A stretch of 24,903 bases of DNA from a virus, in IMG/VR virus record IMGVR_UViG_3300009130_000127, positions 1 through 24,903 of that record. One strand, 5' to 3'. The notes under the pieces were generated by a model. That model saw nothing but the letters and a program-made list of their open reading frames with translations. It was not told the DNA's origin and made no database searches. A program made the position numbers and the translations under genes. Shown here in pieces: positions 16,220 through 21,444 of this stretch; position 1 is the stretch's first letter, and each line of letters opens with the position of its first letter.

Positions 16220-17018
16220 CTTTTCCTACTCATGTTTATTATTTGTTGATACTTTTTATCTGCGGCACTGTCTCTACTTTGTAGTTGCGCCCACCTGTAC
16301 ACCTCACCCACAGTCTTTTTAAAAATCTCAGAAGCGTTGATAAGATCACCTTTGGATAACGAATAAATGTTATACAGATAACCAAAATCGCTACAGATCT
16401 CACCATAACCTGCTTGAGTTTGTTCGTCAGTGAGTCCGTTACTGACTGTTTCTTTTTCGTTCCACTGTTCAACTCGGTTAATTTCTGCAAAAAAAAACCT
16501 CCTAAAGAATAGACTACATTACATGGCATTTCATCAATACGCTCTGATATTCTTTCTATTTCTTCTATGCTGTTGTATTCTTTACAAGCAAAAACCGCTA
16601 TCATTTTAGACATCACAGCTATTTGCTCTATGTCGTCTTTTTCTTCTTCGTCTACATTAACAACTTGATTAACAAACTCTATAATATCTCTGTATTTACC
16701 CAAAGGAACGTTTAAAAAGTCCTTTTCAATAGGGTAAAACTCTCCATCCATTTCAATATGTGTAGGTACTTCACAAGTAGGTTCTAATCTAGTAAACTTT
16801 AATACTTTGTCTATATTAAAGAATAACTCGGCCTTATGTGGTTTTGTCCACATCTTTATAGATATACCCGTTAAGGCGCTATAAATAGCCTCAATAGAGC
16901 CGCTTTCAACCCCTCTAAGGTATTTAATGTAATCTTTAAAAGAAACATCACCCCAATCTTTAGGAATAGAGCCTTTTTCTACTGTTTTCTCGTATTTTAC
17001 TTTTATAGGTATTCTCAT
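16216..17018 (-). CDS. tail assembly chaperone, made through a -1 frameshift
   Basis: Frame 0 from the ATG at 17018 encodes 174 convincing residues (DWGDVSFKDYIKYL, YSALTGIS, then helices to YSLGG) and then meets nine T's at 16497-16489. In frame 0 the next 83 codons give a basic, hydrophobic stretch that looks like a shadow reading. One frame back (-1) the sequence continues as a normal acidic helical protein: AEINRVEQWNEKE, YGEICSDFGYLYNIYSLSKG, then EIFKKTVGEVYRWAQLQSRD, ending MSRKR at 16216. That frame has 90 residues and its TGA overlaps the next ATG as ATGA. The fused product is 267 residues. Tail assembly chaperones are classically made as a short and a -1-shifted long form that escort the tape measure. 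A tenth T lost in sequencing, or transcriptional slippage, are alternatives. Frame 0 alone would end at 16239. Confidence 0.75.
16489..16497 (-). other. nine-T slippery site in the tail chaperone gene
   Basis: On the minus strand the codons GGA GGT TTT TTT TTG run over nine consecutive T's. A one-base slip back changes the continuation from LQKL to FAEI and opens the frame that reaches 16216. A run of this length can act by ribosomal -1 shifting or by RNA polymerase slippage. Confidence 0.7.
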
Positions 17019-17530
17019 TAAAATATAGAATTATAATCTTTAGATTGACCGTTAAACTCTGGATAAACGTCTCTATTATCACAGCAAAACACTTGAATAC
17101 TCCAAAAACTGTCTATTGCTTCATTGTATTTGTTGGTTAACCCTGCCATTTTAGAACTAATTACCTCCCCTTGTTCATAAAGGTTTTGGCTATTACCGTT
17201 TATATTGTTTTTAAAGTTCTGCTCTTTAGTAAACTCAGCATAAACAAGACCCTTTAAGACCTCTTTAATACCTTCTGAATGGTATATTTTGTCTTTAAAG
17301 TTGAATGATAAAGGGTTGAAAATAGCTGTAAATCTTGCGTTTTGTGGCTCTTTGTATTGATCCAAGTCAAGTAATAACAAATCAGCTAATTCTATGCCTA
17401 ATAAGTCGTATAAAAGCTTCTTTTCGTTTAGTTTGATGTACTGTTTTAAGCTTTGTCTAGTCCAGTCATCATCGTTTATCATGTATCGCCCAAAGTTAAA
17501 ATCTTCAGAAGAACTTATTATTAATCCCAT
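17018..17530 (-). CDS. head-tail connector (adaptor) protein, probable
   Basis: A 170-residue helical protein between the capsid side and the tail genes, with the profile of the small connector that joins portal and tail: a short extended start (GLIISSSEDFNFGRYMIN), helices QSLKQYIKLNEKKLLYDLLG and ELADLLLLDLDQ, then KEVLKGLVYAEFTKEQN (about 90-106) and a final YNEAIDSFWSIQVFC helix. I chose the ATG at 17530; the frame stays open to a TTG at 17599, but that extension lies across the terminator hairpin at 17561-17593. It overlaps the chaperone gene by one base (TAATG). Role is inferred from position and helical pattern. Confidence 0.62.
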   Translation of the reverse strand: MGLIISSSEDFNFGRYMINDDDWTRQSLKQYIKLNEKKLLYDLLGIELADLLLLDLDQYKEPQNARFTAIFNPLSFNFKDKIYHSEGIKEVLKGLVYAEFTKEQNFKNNINGNSQNLYEQGEVISSKMAGLTNKYNEAIDSFWSIQVFCCDNRDVYPEFNGQSKDYNSIF

Positions 17531-17560
17531 TTCATTAATCTTTAATAATTGCAATATACG

Positions 17561-17593
17561 AAAAATAGGCTCACCTAATATAGATGAACCTAT
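17561..17593 (-). terminator. intrinsic terminator closing the accessory island
   Basis: On the minus strand ATAGGTTCA (17593-17585) pairs with TGAGCCTAT (17573-17565), nine pairs including one G-T, loop of 11 bases, followed by TTTTT. It follows the second exported-protein gene and precedes the connector ATG by 31 bases, so it both ends the island and rules out the TTG start at 17599. Confidence 0.8.
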
Positions 17594-17618
17594 CAGCAAT
17601 TAACACAAACAAATGAAA

Positions 17619-17924
17619 CTAATTAATGTTTTGGGGCTTTATTTTACCTGTGTAAGTTTGCATCTCGTAGTAACAGGTAGGTATTTGCTCCATTAGCATT
17701 GCTGTTCTAAACCTAAGTTTCCTTAGTGTAATATTTCCATTTGAATCAATGTACAAAGTGCCTTTTTTAGTATTTCTAAACCCTTTTTCCTTAAGTTTTT
17801 CAACGTTTACTTTAAACTCTAGCGGCTTGTCTTCTGATTTACCGTAAAGTGTTACCGTTTGTTTTTGAGCAAATATAGGAGATAAACCTAGTACTAAAAC
17901 CGCTATAAATAATATTCTTTTCAT
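17619..17924 (-). CDS. exported small protein of the accessory island
   Basis: A 101-residue protein with a clear Sec signal peptide (1-20, MKRILFIAVLVLGLSPIFAQ), cleaved most likely after FAQ. The mature part is beta-rich and basic (VTLYGKSEDKPLEFKVNVEKL, LYIDSNGNITLRKLRF) and ends NIN. The DSNGNITL turn reads like a small beta-barrel or hairpin domain. Virion proteins do not normally carry a signal peptide, so it probably acts in the periplasm or envelope of the infected or lysogenic cell, for example in exclusion of other phages. That function is inference; secretion is seen. Confidence 0.75.
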   Translation of the reverse strand: MKRILFIAVLVLGLSPIFAQKQTVTLYGKSEDKPLEFKVNVEKLKEKGFRNTKKGTLYIDSNGNITLRKLRFRTAMLMEQIPTCYYEMQTYTGKIKPQNIN

Positions 17925-17943
17925 GTTTTCTTGTTTTTAATAA

Positions 17944-18279
17944 TTAATTACTTGTTACTTTAGTTACCTCACCTTCATATATTTCTTCTCCAACTTGCAT
18001 AGCTACAGAACCATCTTCGCATCTAACGAAGGTTAAAACAGCGCCATTAGTGTCTTCAATGAATAGAAAAAGGCAGTCATCTTGTATAAAACTATTGGTT
18101 ACATCTAAATAAGGCGTTGATTCTTCTCCTTGTACTGTCATACGCACCTGCGTATAATCGTTTATGAATTTAAAATACATTGGAACGTTAATACCGTTAA
18201 ACTGTACTTTTTGTGTCGTTTGTCCAAACGTTGCTAATGTACCTAGTACAAATGCAACTACTAAAAGTGTTCTTTTCAT
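17944..18279 (-). CDS. exported small protein of the accessory island
   Basis: A 111-residue protein with a Sec signal peptide (1-20, MKRTLLVVAFVLGTLATFGQ) likely cut after FGQ, a flavobacterial cleavage style shared with the gene after it. The mature domain is beta-rich and acidic (TQKVQFNGINVPMYFKFIND, CLFLFIEDTNGAVLTFVRCE), with cysteines at about 69 and 87 that could form a disulfide. The two exported genes lie 19 bases apart and share an MKR-plus-hydrophobic signal, so they may work together outside the cytoplasm. No family is recognised. Confidence 0.75.
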   Translation of the reverse strand: MKRTLLVVAFVLGTLATFGQTTQKVQFNGINVPMYFKFINDYTQVRMTVQGEESTPYLDVTNSFIQDDCLFLFIEDTNGAVLTFVRCEDGSVAMQVGEEIYEGEVTKVTSN

Positions 18280-18285
18280 GTTTTC

Positions 18286-18585
18286 TTAATCTACTATTTC
18301 AAATACTTGTTCTAATTGTTTTCTGTAATCCTTTTTCATTTCGTAAAGTACGTCATGCACTGCATCTATTACGCCTTCTAAGTGATTGTTTTCTTCTTCT
18401 GTTAGTCCAGCTCTATTTAGTTGTTTGTCCATGATGTTAATAGCGTTATTAATCATCTGTTTCTGTTTCATCTTGTAATGATCCTGCAAAGATATTGCAT
18501 TTTCTTTTGTCGCATGGATTAAAGCAGCCTGAAAGTTAAATGATACTAATCTGCTAAGTTCTTCTTTCTTTAATTTTGGTTTCAT
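18286..18585 (-). CDS. helical hypothetical protein
   Basis: A 99-residue, almost wholly helical, lysine/glutamate-rich protein (SRLVSFNFQAALIHATKEN, then TEEENNHLEGVIDAVHDVLYEM). Its ATG overlaps the stop of the two-helix membrane peptide by four bases, and it ends six bases before the first exported gene. The form could be a coiled-coil cytoplasmic partner of the membrane peptide; no motif identifies it. Confidence 0.65.
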   Translation of the reverse strand: MKPKLKKEELSRLVSFNFQAALIHATKENAISLQDHYKMKQKQMINNAINIMDKQLNRAGLTEEENNHLEGVIDAVHDVLYEMKKDYRKQLEQVFEIVD

Positions 18586-18722
18586 TTGTCTAATGTTTTA
18601 ATTCCTTGAAATGTGTAATAAAAGGCGATAGATACGCCAAATCCTATAATTGCAATATTAGGCACTTTATCTGAGAAAACAGCTAACAATATACCTAAAA
18701 TAGCTAGTGTAAAGTTTTTCAT
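18582..18722 (-). CDS. 46-residue two-helix membrane peptide
   Basis: A 46-residue ORF (MKNFTLAILG to FQGIKTLDK) with hydrophobic helices at about 4-17 (FTLAILGILLAVFS) and 22-38 (NIAIIGFGVSIAFYYTF), separated by DKVP. Its stop overlaps the next ATG as ATGA, and its ATG lies one base past the preceding TAG, so it fits the operon exactly. With two exported proteins following, it adds to an envelope-directed set. Function unknown; superinfection exclusion is a possibility. Confidence 0.7.
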   Translation of the reverse strand: MKNFTLAILGILLAVFSDKVPNIAIIGFGVSIAFYYTFQGIKTLDK

Positions 18723-18723
18723 A

Positions 18724-19044
18724 CTAATAATCATTAAAACCTGTTTCTTCCATTAGGTACTCTAAATTAACCTCAGCGCATCTCTTTAGAAATGCCTTCT
18801 CTAGTTTTTTGCTTAGTTTCTCCATCAGGTAATCGTAAGGAAGTTCGTAAACGTGTATACCTCCTTCATCTGATTTATAAGCTATGGTAGTTGATAACTC
18901 GCCATTGATAAAAGAAAATTGAATATTATTAAACCAGAAGTCTATCCAATGACTTTGAGTGTCCTCCATGGTTATGATCTCATATCCTAAAACTACTTCA
19001 AAAGCTGGTTCAACGTCTTTAATTAATTGTTTTGTTAAGTTCAT
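18724..19044 (-). CDS. hypothetical protein of the accessory island
   Basis: A 106-residue acidic protein. Residues about 10-60 are strand-rich (AFEVVLGYEIITMED, IDFWFNNIQFSFINGELSTT), then a helical C-terminus (YDYLMEKLSKKLEKAFLKRC). It has no signal or membrane segment. It is the second gene of the island and comes after an internal terminator, so its transcription depends on readthrough or on a promoter I cannot see. Function unknown. Confidence 0.65.
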   Translation of the reverse strand: MNLTKQLIKDVEPAFEVVLGYEIITMEDTQSHWIDFWFNNIQFSFINGELSTTIAYKSDEGGIHVYELPYDYLMEKLSKKLEKAFLKRCAEVNLEYLMEETGFNDY

Positions 19045-19065
19045 GTTATTTGTGTTTATAAGGTT

Positions 19066-19089
19066 AAAAAATGCCTCTAATTAAGAGGC
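19066..19089 (-). terminator. terminator embedded in the end of the first island gene
   Basis: On the minus strand GCCTCT (19089-19084), TAATT loop, AGAGGC (19078-19073), A, then six T's (19071-19066). The stop codon of the 91-residue gene forms the start of the loop. It should attenuate transcription between the first and second island genes. Confidence 0.75.
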
Positions 19090-19356
19090 GTAAGCTACGT
19101 TTATTGATTCGTCTTGTATTAATGTTTGAATGTTAGACTCTAATTCAGATAATAACTCGTTGTCTTCAACTTCTTCTGTACCTAACCATAAAGAAATATC
19201 GTCTACTTTGTAACCTCCAAAGATAGATACAGAGCTAAAGTAAGTTAAACAAATGTCTTTGTTCTCTACTACTAATGTAACTGGTACACCGTTTCTAAGA
19301 TCAGCAGCTATTTGCGTTCTAATTTCTGCTTCGTGTTTACTGATAATTGAGTTCAT
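19081..19356 (-). CDS. first gene of the accessory island, hypothetical
   Basis: A 91-residue acidic protein: a helix (ISKHEAEIRTQIAADLRNG), a two-strand segment (VTLVVENKDICLTYFSSVSI), then VDDISLWLGTEEVEDNELLSE leading into a final helix. No membrane segment or motif is recognised. It is the promoter-proximal gene, about 23 bases below the expected transcript start, and a terminator overlaps its stop codon, so it should be the most expressed gene of the island. A regulator or a small inhibitor of host enzymes is conceivable; neither is supported. Confidence 0.65.
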   Translation of the reverse strand: MNSIISKHEAEIRTQIAADLRNGVPVTLVVENKDICLTYFSSVSIFGGYKVDDISLWLGTEEVEDNELLSELESNIQTLIQDESINVAYAS

Positions 19357-19385
19357 AATGTTTGTGTTTTTGTAAATGTCTTGTA

Positions 19386-19421
19386 CAAATATAAACGGAA
19401 GTTTTTAATAAGCGTTACAAA
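19386..19421 (-). promoter_or_regulatory. promoter of the accessory island
   Basis: Minus-strand TTTG (19421-19418), 24 bases, TATATTTG (19393-19386), an exact -7 match. The -33 TTTG is half of a palindromic CAAATTTG (19418-19425) whose other half faces the plus-strand RNA candidate, so the two promoters are back to back. Confidence 0.6.
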
Positions 19422-19460
19422 TTTGAACATTTTTTTAAAAATATTTTTTTTGTATCTTTG
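19422..19460 (+). promoter_or_regulatory. weak candidate promoter for the plus-strand RNA
   Basis: TATCTTTG at 19453-19460 matches TAnnTTTG exactly on the plus strand. The nearest TTTG (19422-19425) is 27 bases upstream, longer than usual, so the -33 part is weak. TATCTTT also forms the 5' arm of an inverted repeat with AAAGATA (19484-19490), so the same bases could instead be RNA stem. Confidence 0.35.
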
Positions 19461-19554
19461 GGTATAGCCTGTCCACAATAGCTAAAGATATTACAATCAA
19501 TCAATTTGATTCTATAAAAGGGTAACGAAGTGGACAGCGTTAACCCTTTTTTTT
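19453..19554 (+). ncRNA. compact structured RNA candidate with complementary hairpin loops
   Basis: Three hairpins fit in about 100 bases. Hairpin 1: TATCTTT (19453-19459) pairs with AAAGATA (19484-19490), extended by AGC/GCT (19466-19468 with 19481-19483), loop about 12 bases. Hairpin 2: AATCAA (19495-19500) with TTGATT (19506-19511). Hairpin 3: AAAAGGGTAACG (19516-19527) with CGTTAACCCTTTT (19538-19550), one bulged base, followed by eight T's: a strong terminator. Loop 1 contains CTGTCCAC (19469-19476) and loop 3 contains GTGGACAG (19530-19537), a perfect 8-base match. They could form an intramolecular kissing loop or pseudoknot, or pair between two molecules. If the TATCTTTG box is used as promoter, the RNA would start near 19467 and hairpin 1 would be DNA only. 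I recognise no known RNA family. Confidence 0.5.
19516..19554 (+). terminator. terminator hairpin at the 3' end of the RNA candidate
   Basis: A 12-pair stem with one bulge (19516-19527 with 19538-19550), 10-base loop AAGTGGACAG, then an eight-T run (19547-19554). Its loop is complementary to an upstream loop, so termination may depend on how the RNA folds. Confidence 0.7.
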
Positions 19555-19892
19555 GTCTGTATGTCGGAATGAAATTAACGGTGGGTACAGATAAATAAAT
19601 AAACCTAACAACCATGATGAGGTTAGGAGTGAAGCGAACCAGCACACTAGGAGTCATTTAATATGGCAAACGCTGGATATTTACTTGAAGTGGTTAAGCT
19701 GAAAAGTTAAATATGCCTATCGTAGTTAAATAGAACGTTAGTTAATTGTTGATCCAATTTTAATCTATTTTTCTACAATAGGATAACTATATCCCTTTCT
19801 TTGGTTGTCTGAAAGTTAAATTATTATAGTATAGGTTGAAGAATTTGTGATTCGCGAATCGAGAATATGAGCCGAATGTATAGTTTAATTAG
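19555..19892. other. 338-base non-coding stretch of unknown function
   Basis: No credible gene spans this region. It holds short inverted repeats on the plus strand: TCTGTA/TACAGA (19556-19561 with 19586-19591), CCTAAC/GTTAGG (19604-19609 with 19622-19627), CCAGC/GCTGG (19639-19643 with 19672-19676), GGATA/TATCC around 19781-19794, four AGTTAA-type repeats (19705, 19724, 19740, 19814), and a perfect 12-base palindrome GATTCGCGAATC (19849-19860). Two 15-codon plus-strand ORFs lie end to end (19614-19661 and 19663-19710), the second after AGGAG. It may hold a second RNA, operator sites or an attachment or packaging element; none is established. Confidence 0.5.
19849..19860. repeat. perfect palindrome GATTCGCGAATC
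   Basis: A 12-base perfect palindrome with a CGCG core, notable in such AT-rich DNA. It could bind a dimeric regulator. It lies between the capsid-module terminator and the RNA candidate. Confidence 0.5.
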
Positions 19893-19940
19893 CTCATAAA
19901 AAAAGGTATACCTAAATAGATATACCCTTTTAATTATGAG
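19893..19940 (-). terminator. terminator of the capsid module (possibly bidirectional)
   Basis: On the minus strand GGTATA (19926-19921) pairs with TATACC (19910-19905) and is followed by seven T's. An outer pair CTCATAA/TTATGAG (19893-19899 with 19934-19940) can extend the stem. On the plus strand the hairpin is followed by CTTTT, so it may also stop plus-strand transcripts. It lies 15 bases after the 56-residue gene. Confidence 0.8.
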
Positions 19941-19954
19941 AAAACAAGAAAGAA

Positions 19955-20125
19955 TTACTCTTCTATTTTTTTACGTCTACCCCTCTTAGGTTTTTCTTTA
20001 ACCTCTTCTGTTACTTGTTTAACGTAACCCTCTTTTATCCATCTTTTAGCCGTATTAGGATTAGTATCAACTACTCTACCCTCTTTTATCCCTACTGGGT
20101 GATCTTTTACAAATATTACTTTCAT
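19955..20125 (-). CDS. 56-residue basic-tailed protein after the capsid genes
   Basis: A 56-residue ORF: a short strand start (MKVIFVKDHPVGIKEGRVVD), a helix NTAKRWIKEGYVKQVTEE, then a basic tail (KPKRGRRKKIEE). Small proteins of exactly this build (strand, KxGxVVD turn, helix, lysine-rich tail) are common beside phage capsid genes. The basic tail could contact packaged DNA or scaffold. It is the last gene before the capsid-module terminator and starts 18 bases after the LamG gene. Its role is unknown. Confidence 0.75.
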   Translation of the reverse strand: MKVIFVKDHPVGIKEGRVVDTNPNTAKRWIKEGYVKQVTEEVKEKPKRGRRKKIEE

Positions 20126-20143
20126 AACTCTAATATAATAAAT

Positions 20144-21442
20144 TTAAGGGACATCATTAACAATATCCGCAGAAGTCATGTTGTTCATTATGAATATACA
20201 ATTAGCTTGGAATCCTACATCAAACAAATAAGGGTACTGATCTCCGTCACCCATTCTCCACCAATGCTCTGGCTGTGTTCCTAAGTTCATTAAATCAACA
20301 GCAGAACCATTATTATAAATATCAGAAGCTAAAGCGCTAACATCATCATTGTATATTGCTAATTCATCAATACGACAGTTATTACGCATTGCTTGACCAT
20401 TATTAAACCTTCCTACTCTAAAGTTCTGAGGCTGTATGCTTCCTGTATATCCAAAGTTGTTATTAGTTCTAATATTACTAGCACTAACATCTACACCATC
20501 TATAAACGTTTTAAACCTGTTATAATAGTTGTTTACTGAGCCACTATTAGCGCCTGTTGTGCCTCCATTGTACGTTATCAAAACATGATGCCACTGACCC
20601 ACAGTAAAGGTCGCTGCTTGTGTAAATAGGTTTATTCTATTGTTATTACTGCCATACCTAAACTCTAACCTTTTAAATGTGTTTTGACCGTTGTACTTTA
20701 TTTGTATACACCCTTGATTAACTACATCTTGATTACCAAAGTAAAGGATTGTTTGACTTGCGTTAGTTGCTGTTCCTGGTTTAAACCAAAATGCAATACT
20801 CCAAGCATCAGAAGCCCCTGAACCGTTAGCATTTCTTCCTAAAGTATTTTGCAAAATACCCGCATTAGCTCCTAACCAATCATTATTATTAAAGTTTACA
20901 CTTTTAGTATTCGCAAAAGCTGGATTTGATACCGTTAATACAACCGTTTTAGAGTCCTCACCATTATAATTGATAGCTTTTACAGGTATATTATAAGTCC
21001 CTGCTACTAAACCCGAACCTCCTACCAACTTACGAACGTTACCCTCTACTGTTGTAACACCTGCGACGTTTGATAAATCCCATTCATAACCAACGCCAAG
21101 GTTAGCAGTCAACTCGTAGTTAATAATAGAACCCTCTACGCTGTTAATAGTTAAAGGGCTTGTAATAGTTGGGGCGTCAGCCGTAGGAGTACCCGAACTT
21201 TGGAAGATAGCGTTTAATGTATTACATACATCAACAGCTGTACCCGTATAAGGGTTATCATTTTCATCAACAAATTCTGTATGATCAGCATTAGACACAA
21301 GATCAATTTGTCTAGCTAAATCTGTAATAGTTACTTTATCAACTGGAACACTAGCCTGTAAACTGTTTACGAATTGTGCCCCGTTAGCATCTTCAATAAA
21401 TATCGAATTTGCTGCTAAATCTTTATAAACTTTAATAGCCAT
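20144..21442 (-). CDS. capsid-proximal protein with Ig-like and LamG-like domains
   Basis: A 432-residue protein in three parts. Residues 1-85 form a small domain similar in pattern to the N-terminus of the protein encoded just upstream (MA-x-x-VY start, closing helix CNTLNAIFQSSG). Residues about 88-172 look like a putative Ig/PKD fold (TITSPLTINSVEGSIINYEL, TYNIPVKAINYNGEDSK). Residues about 175-400 are a LamG/ConA-like lectin domain with WSIAFWFKPG, GQWHHVLITYNGG, TFIDGVDV, VGRFN and CRIDELAIYND. The position directly after the capsid genes suggests a head-decoration protein that displays a sugar- or mucus-binding domain, as Ig-like decorations do in other phages. A tail adhesin is the alternative. 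Confidence 0.68.
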   Translation of the reverse strand: MAIKVYKDLAANSIFIEDANGAQFVNSLQASVPVDKVTITDLARQIDLVSNADHTEFVDENDNPYTGTAVDVCNTLNAIFQSSGTPTADAPTITSPLTINSVEGSIINYELTANLGVGYEWDLSNVAGVTTVEGNVRKLVGGSGLVAGTYNIPVKAINYNGEDSKTVVLTVSNPAFANTKSVNFNNNDWLGANAGILQNTLGRNANGSGASDAWSIAFWFKPGTATNASQTILYFGNQDVVNQGCIQIKYNGQNTFKRLEFRYGSNNNRINLFTQAATFTVGQWHHVLITYNGGTTGANSGSVNNYYNRFKTFIDGVDVSASNIRTNNNFGYTGSIQPQNFRVGRFNNGQAMRNNCRIDELAIYNDDVSALASDIYNNGSAVDLMNLGTQPEHWWRMGDGDQYPYLFDVGFQANCIFIMNNMTSADIVNDVP

Positions 21443-21444
21443 AA

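Noticed and set aside
16239-16488. Transmembrane helix in the frame-0 C-terminus of the chaperone gene
   Set aside because: The hydrophobic run (VAILVICITFI) occurs only in the frame after the slip site that looks like a shadow; the -1 frame is the plausible product.
17531-17599. TTG start extending the connector gene by 23 residues
   Set aside because: The extension is encoded by the terminator hairpin; the ATG at 17530 fits better.
19415-19657. 80-codon minus-strand ORF in the non-coding region
   Set aside because: It runs through the terminator hairpin and T-run of the RNA candidate and has a low-complexity, ILK/F-rich end; no coding character.
19604-19680. tRNA, tmRNA or hammerhead ribozyme (ATGATGAG and a GGTTCG segment on the minus strand)
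   Set aside because: The core motifs are incomplete and no cloverleaf or catalytic core can be drawn.
19555-19892. Template repeat of a diversity-generating retroelement for the nearby LamG gene
   Set aside because: No reverse transcriptase is in the window and I see no near-copy of the LamG C-terminal sequence in this stretch.
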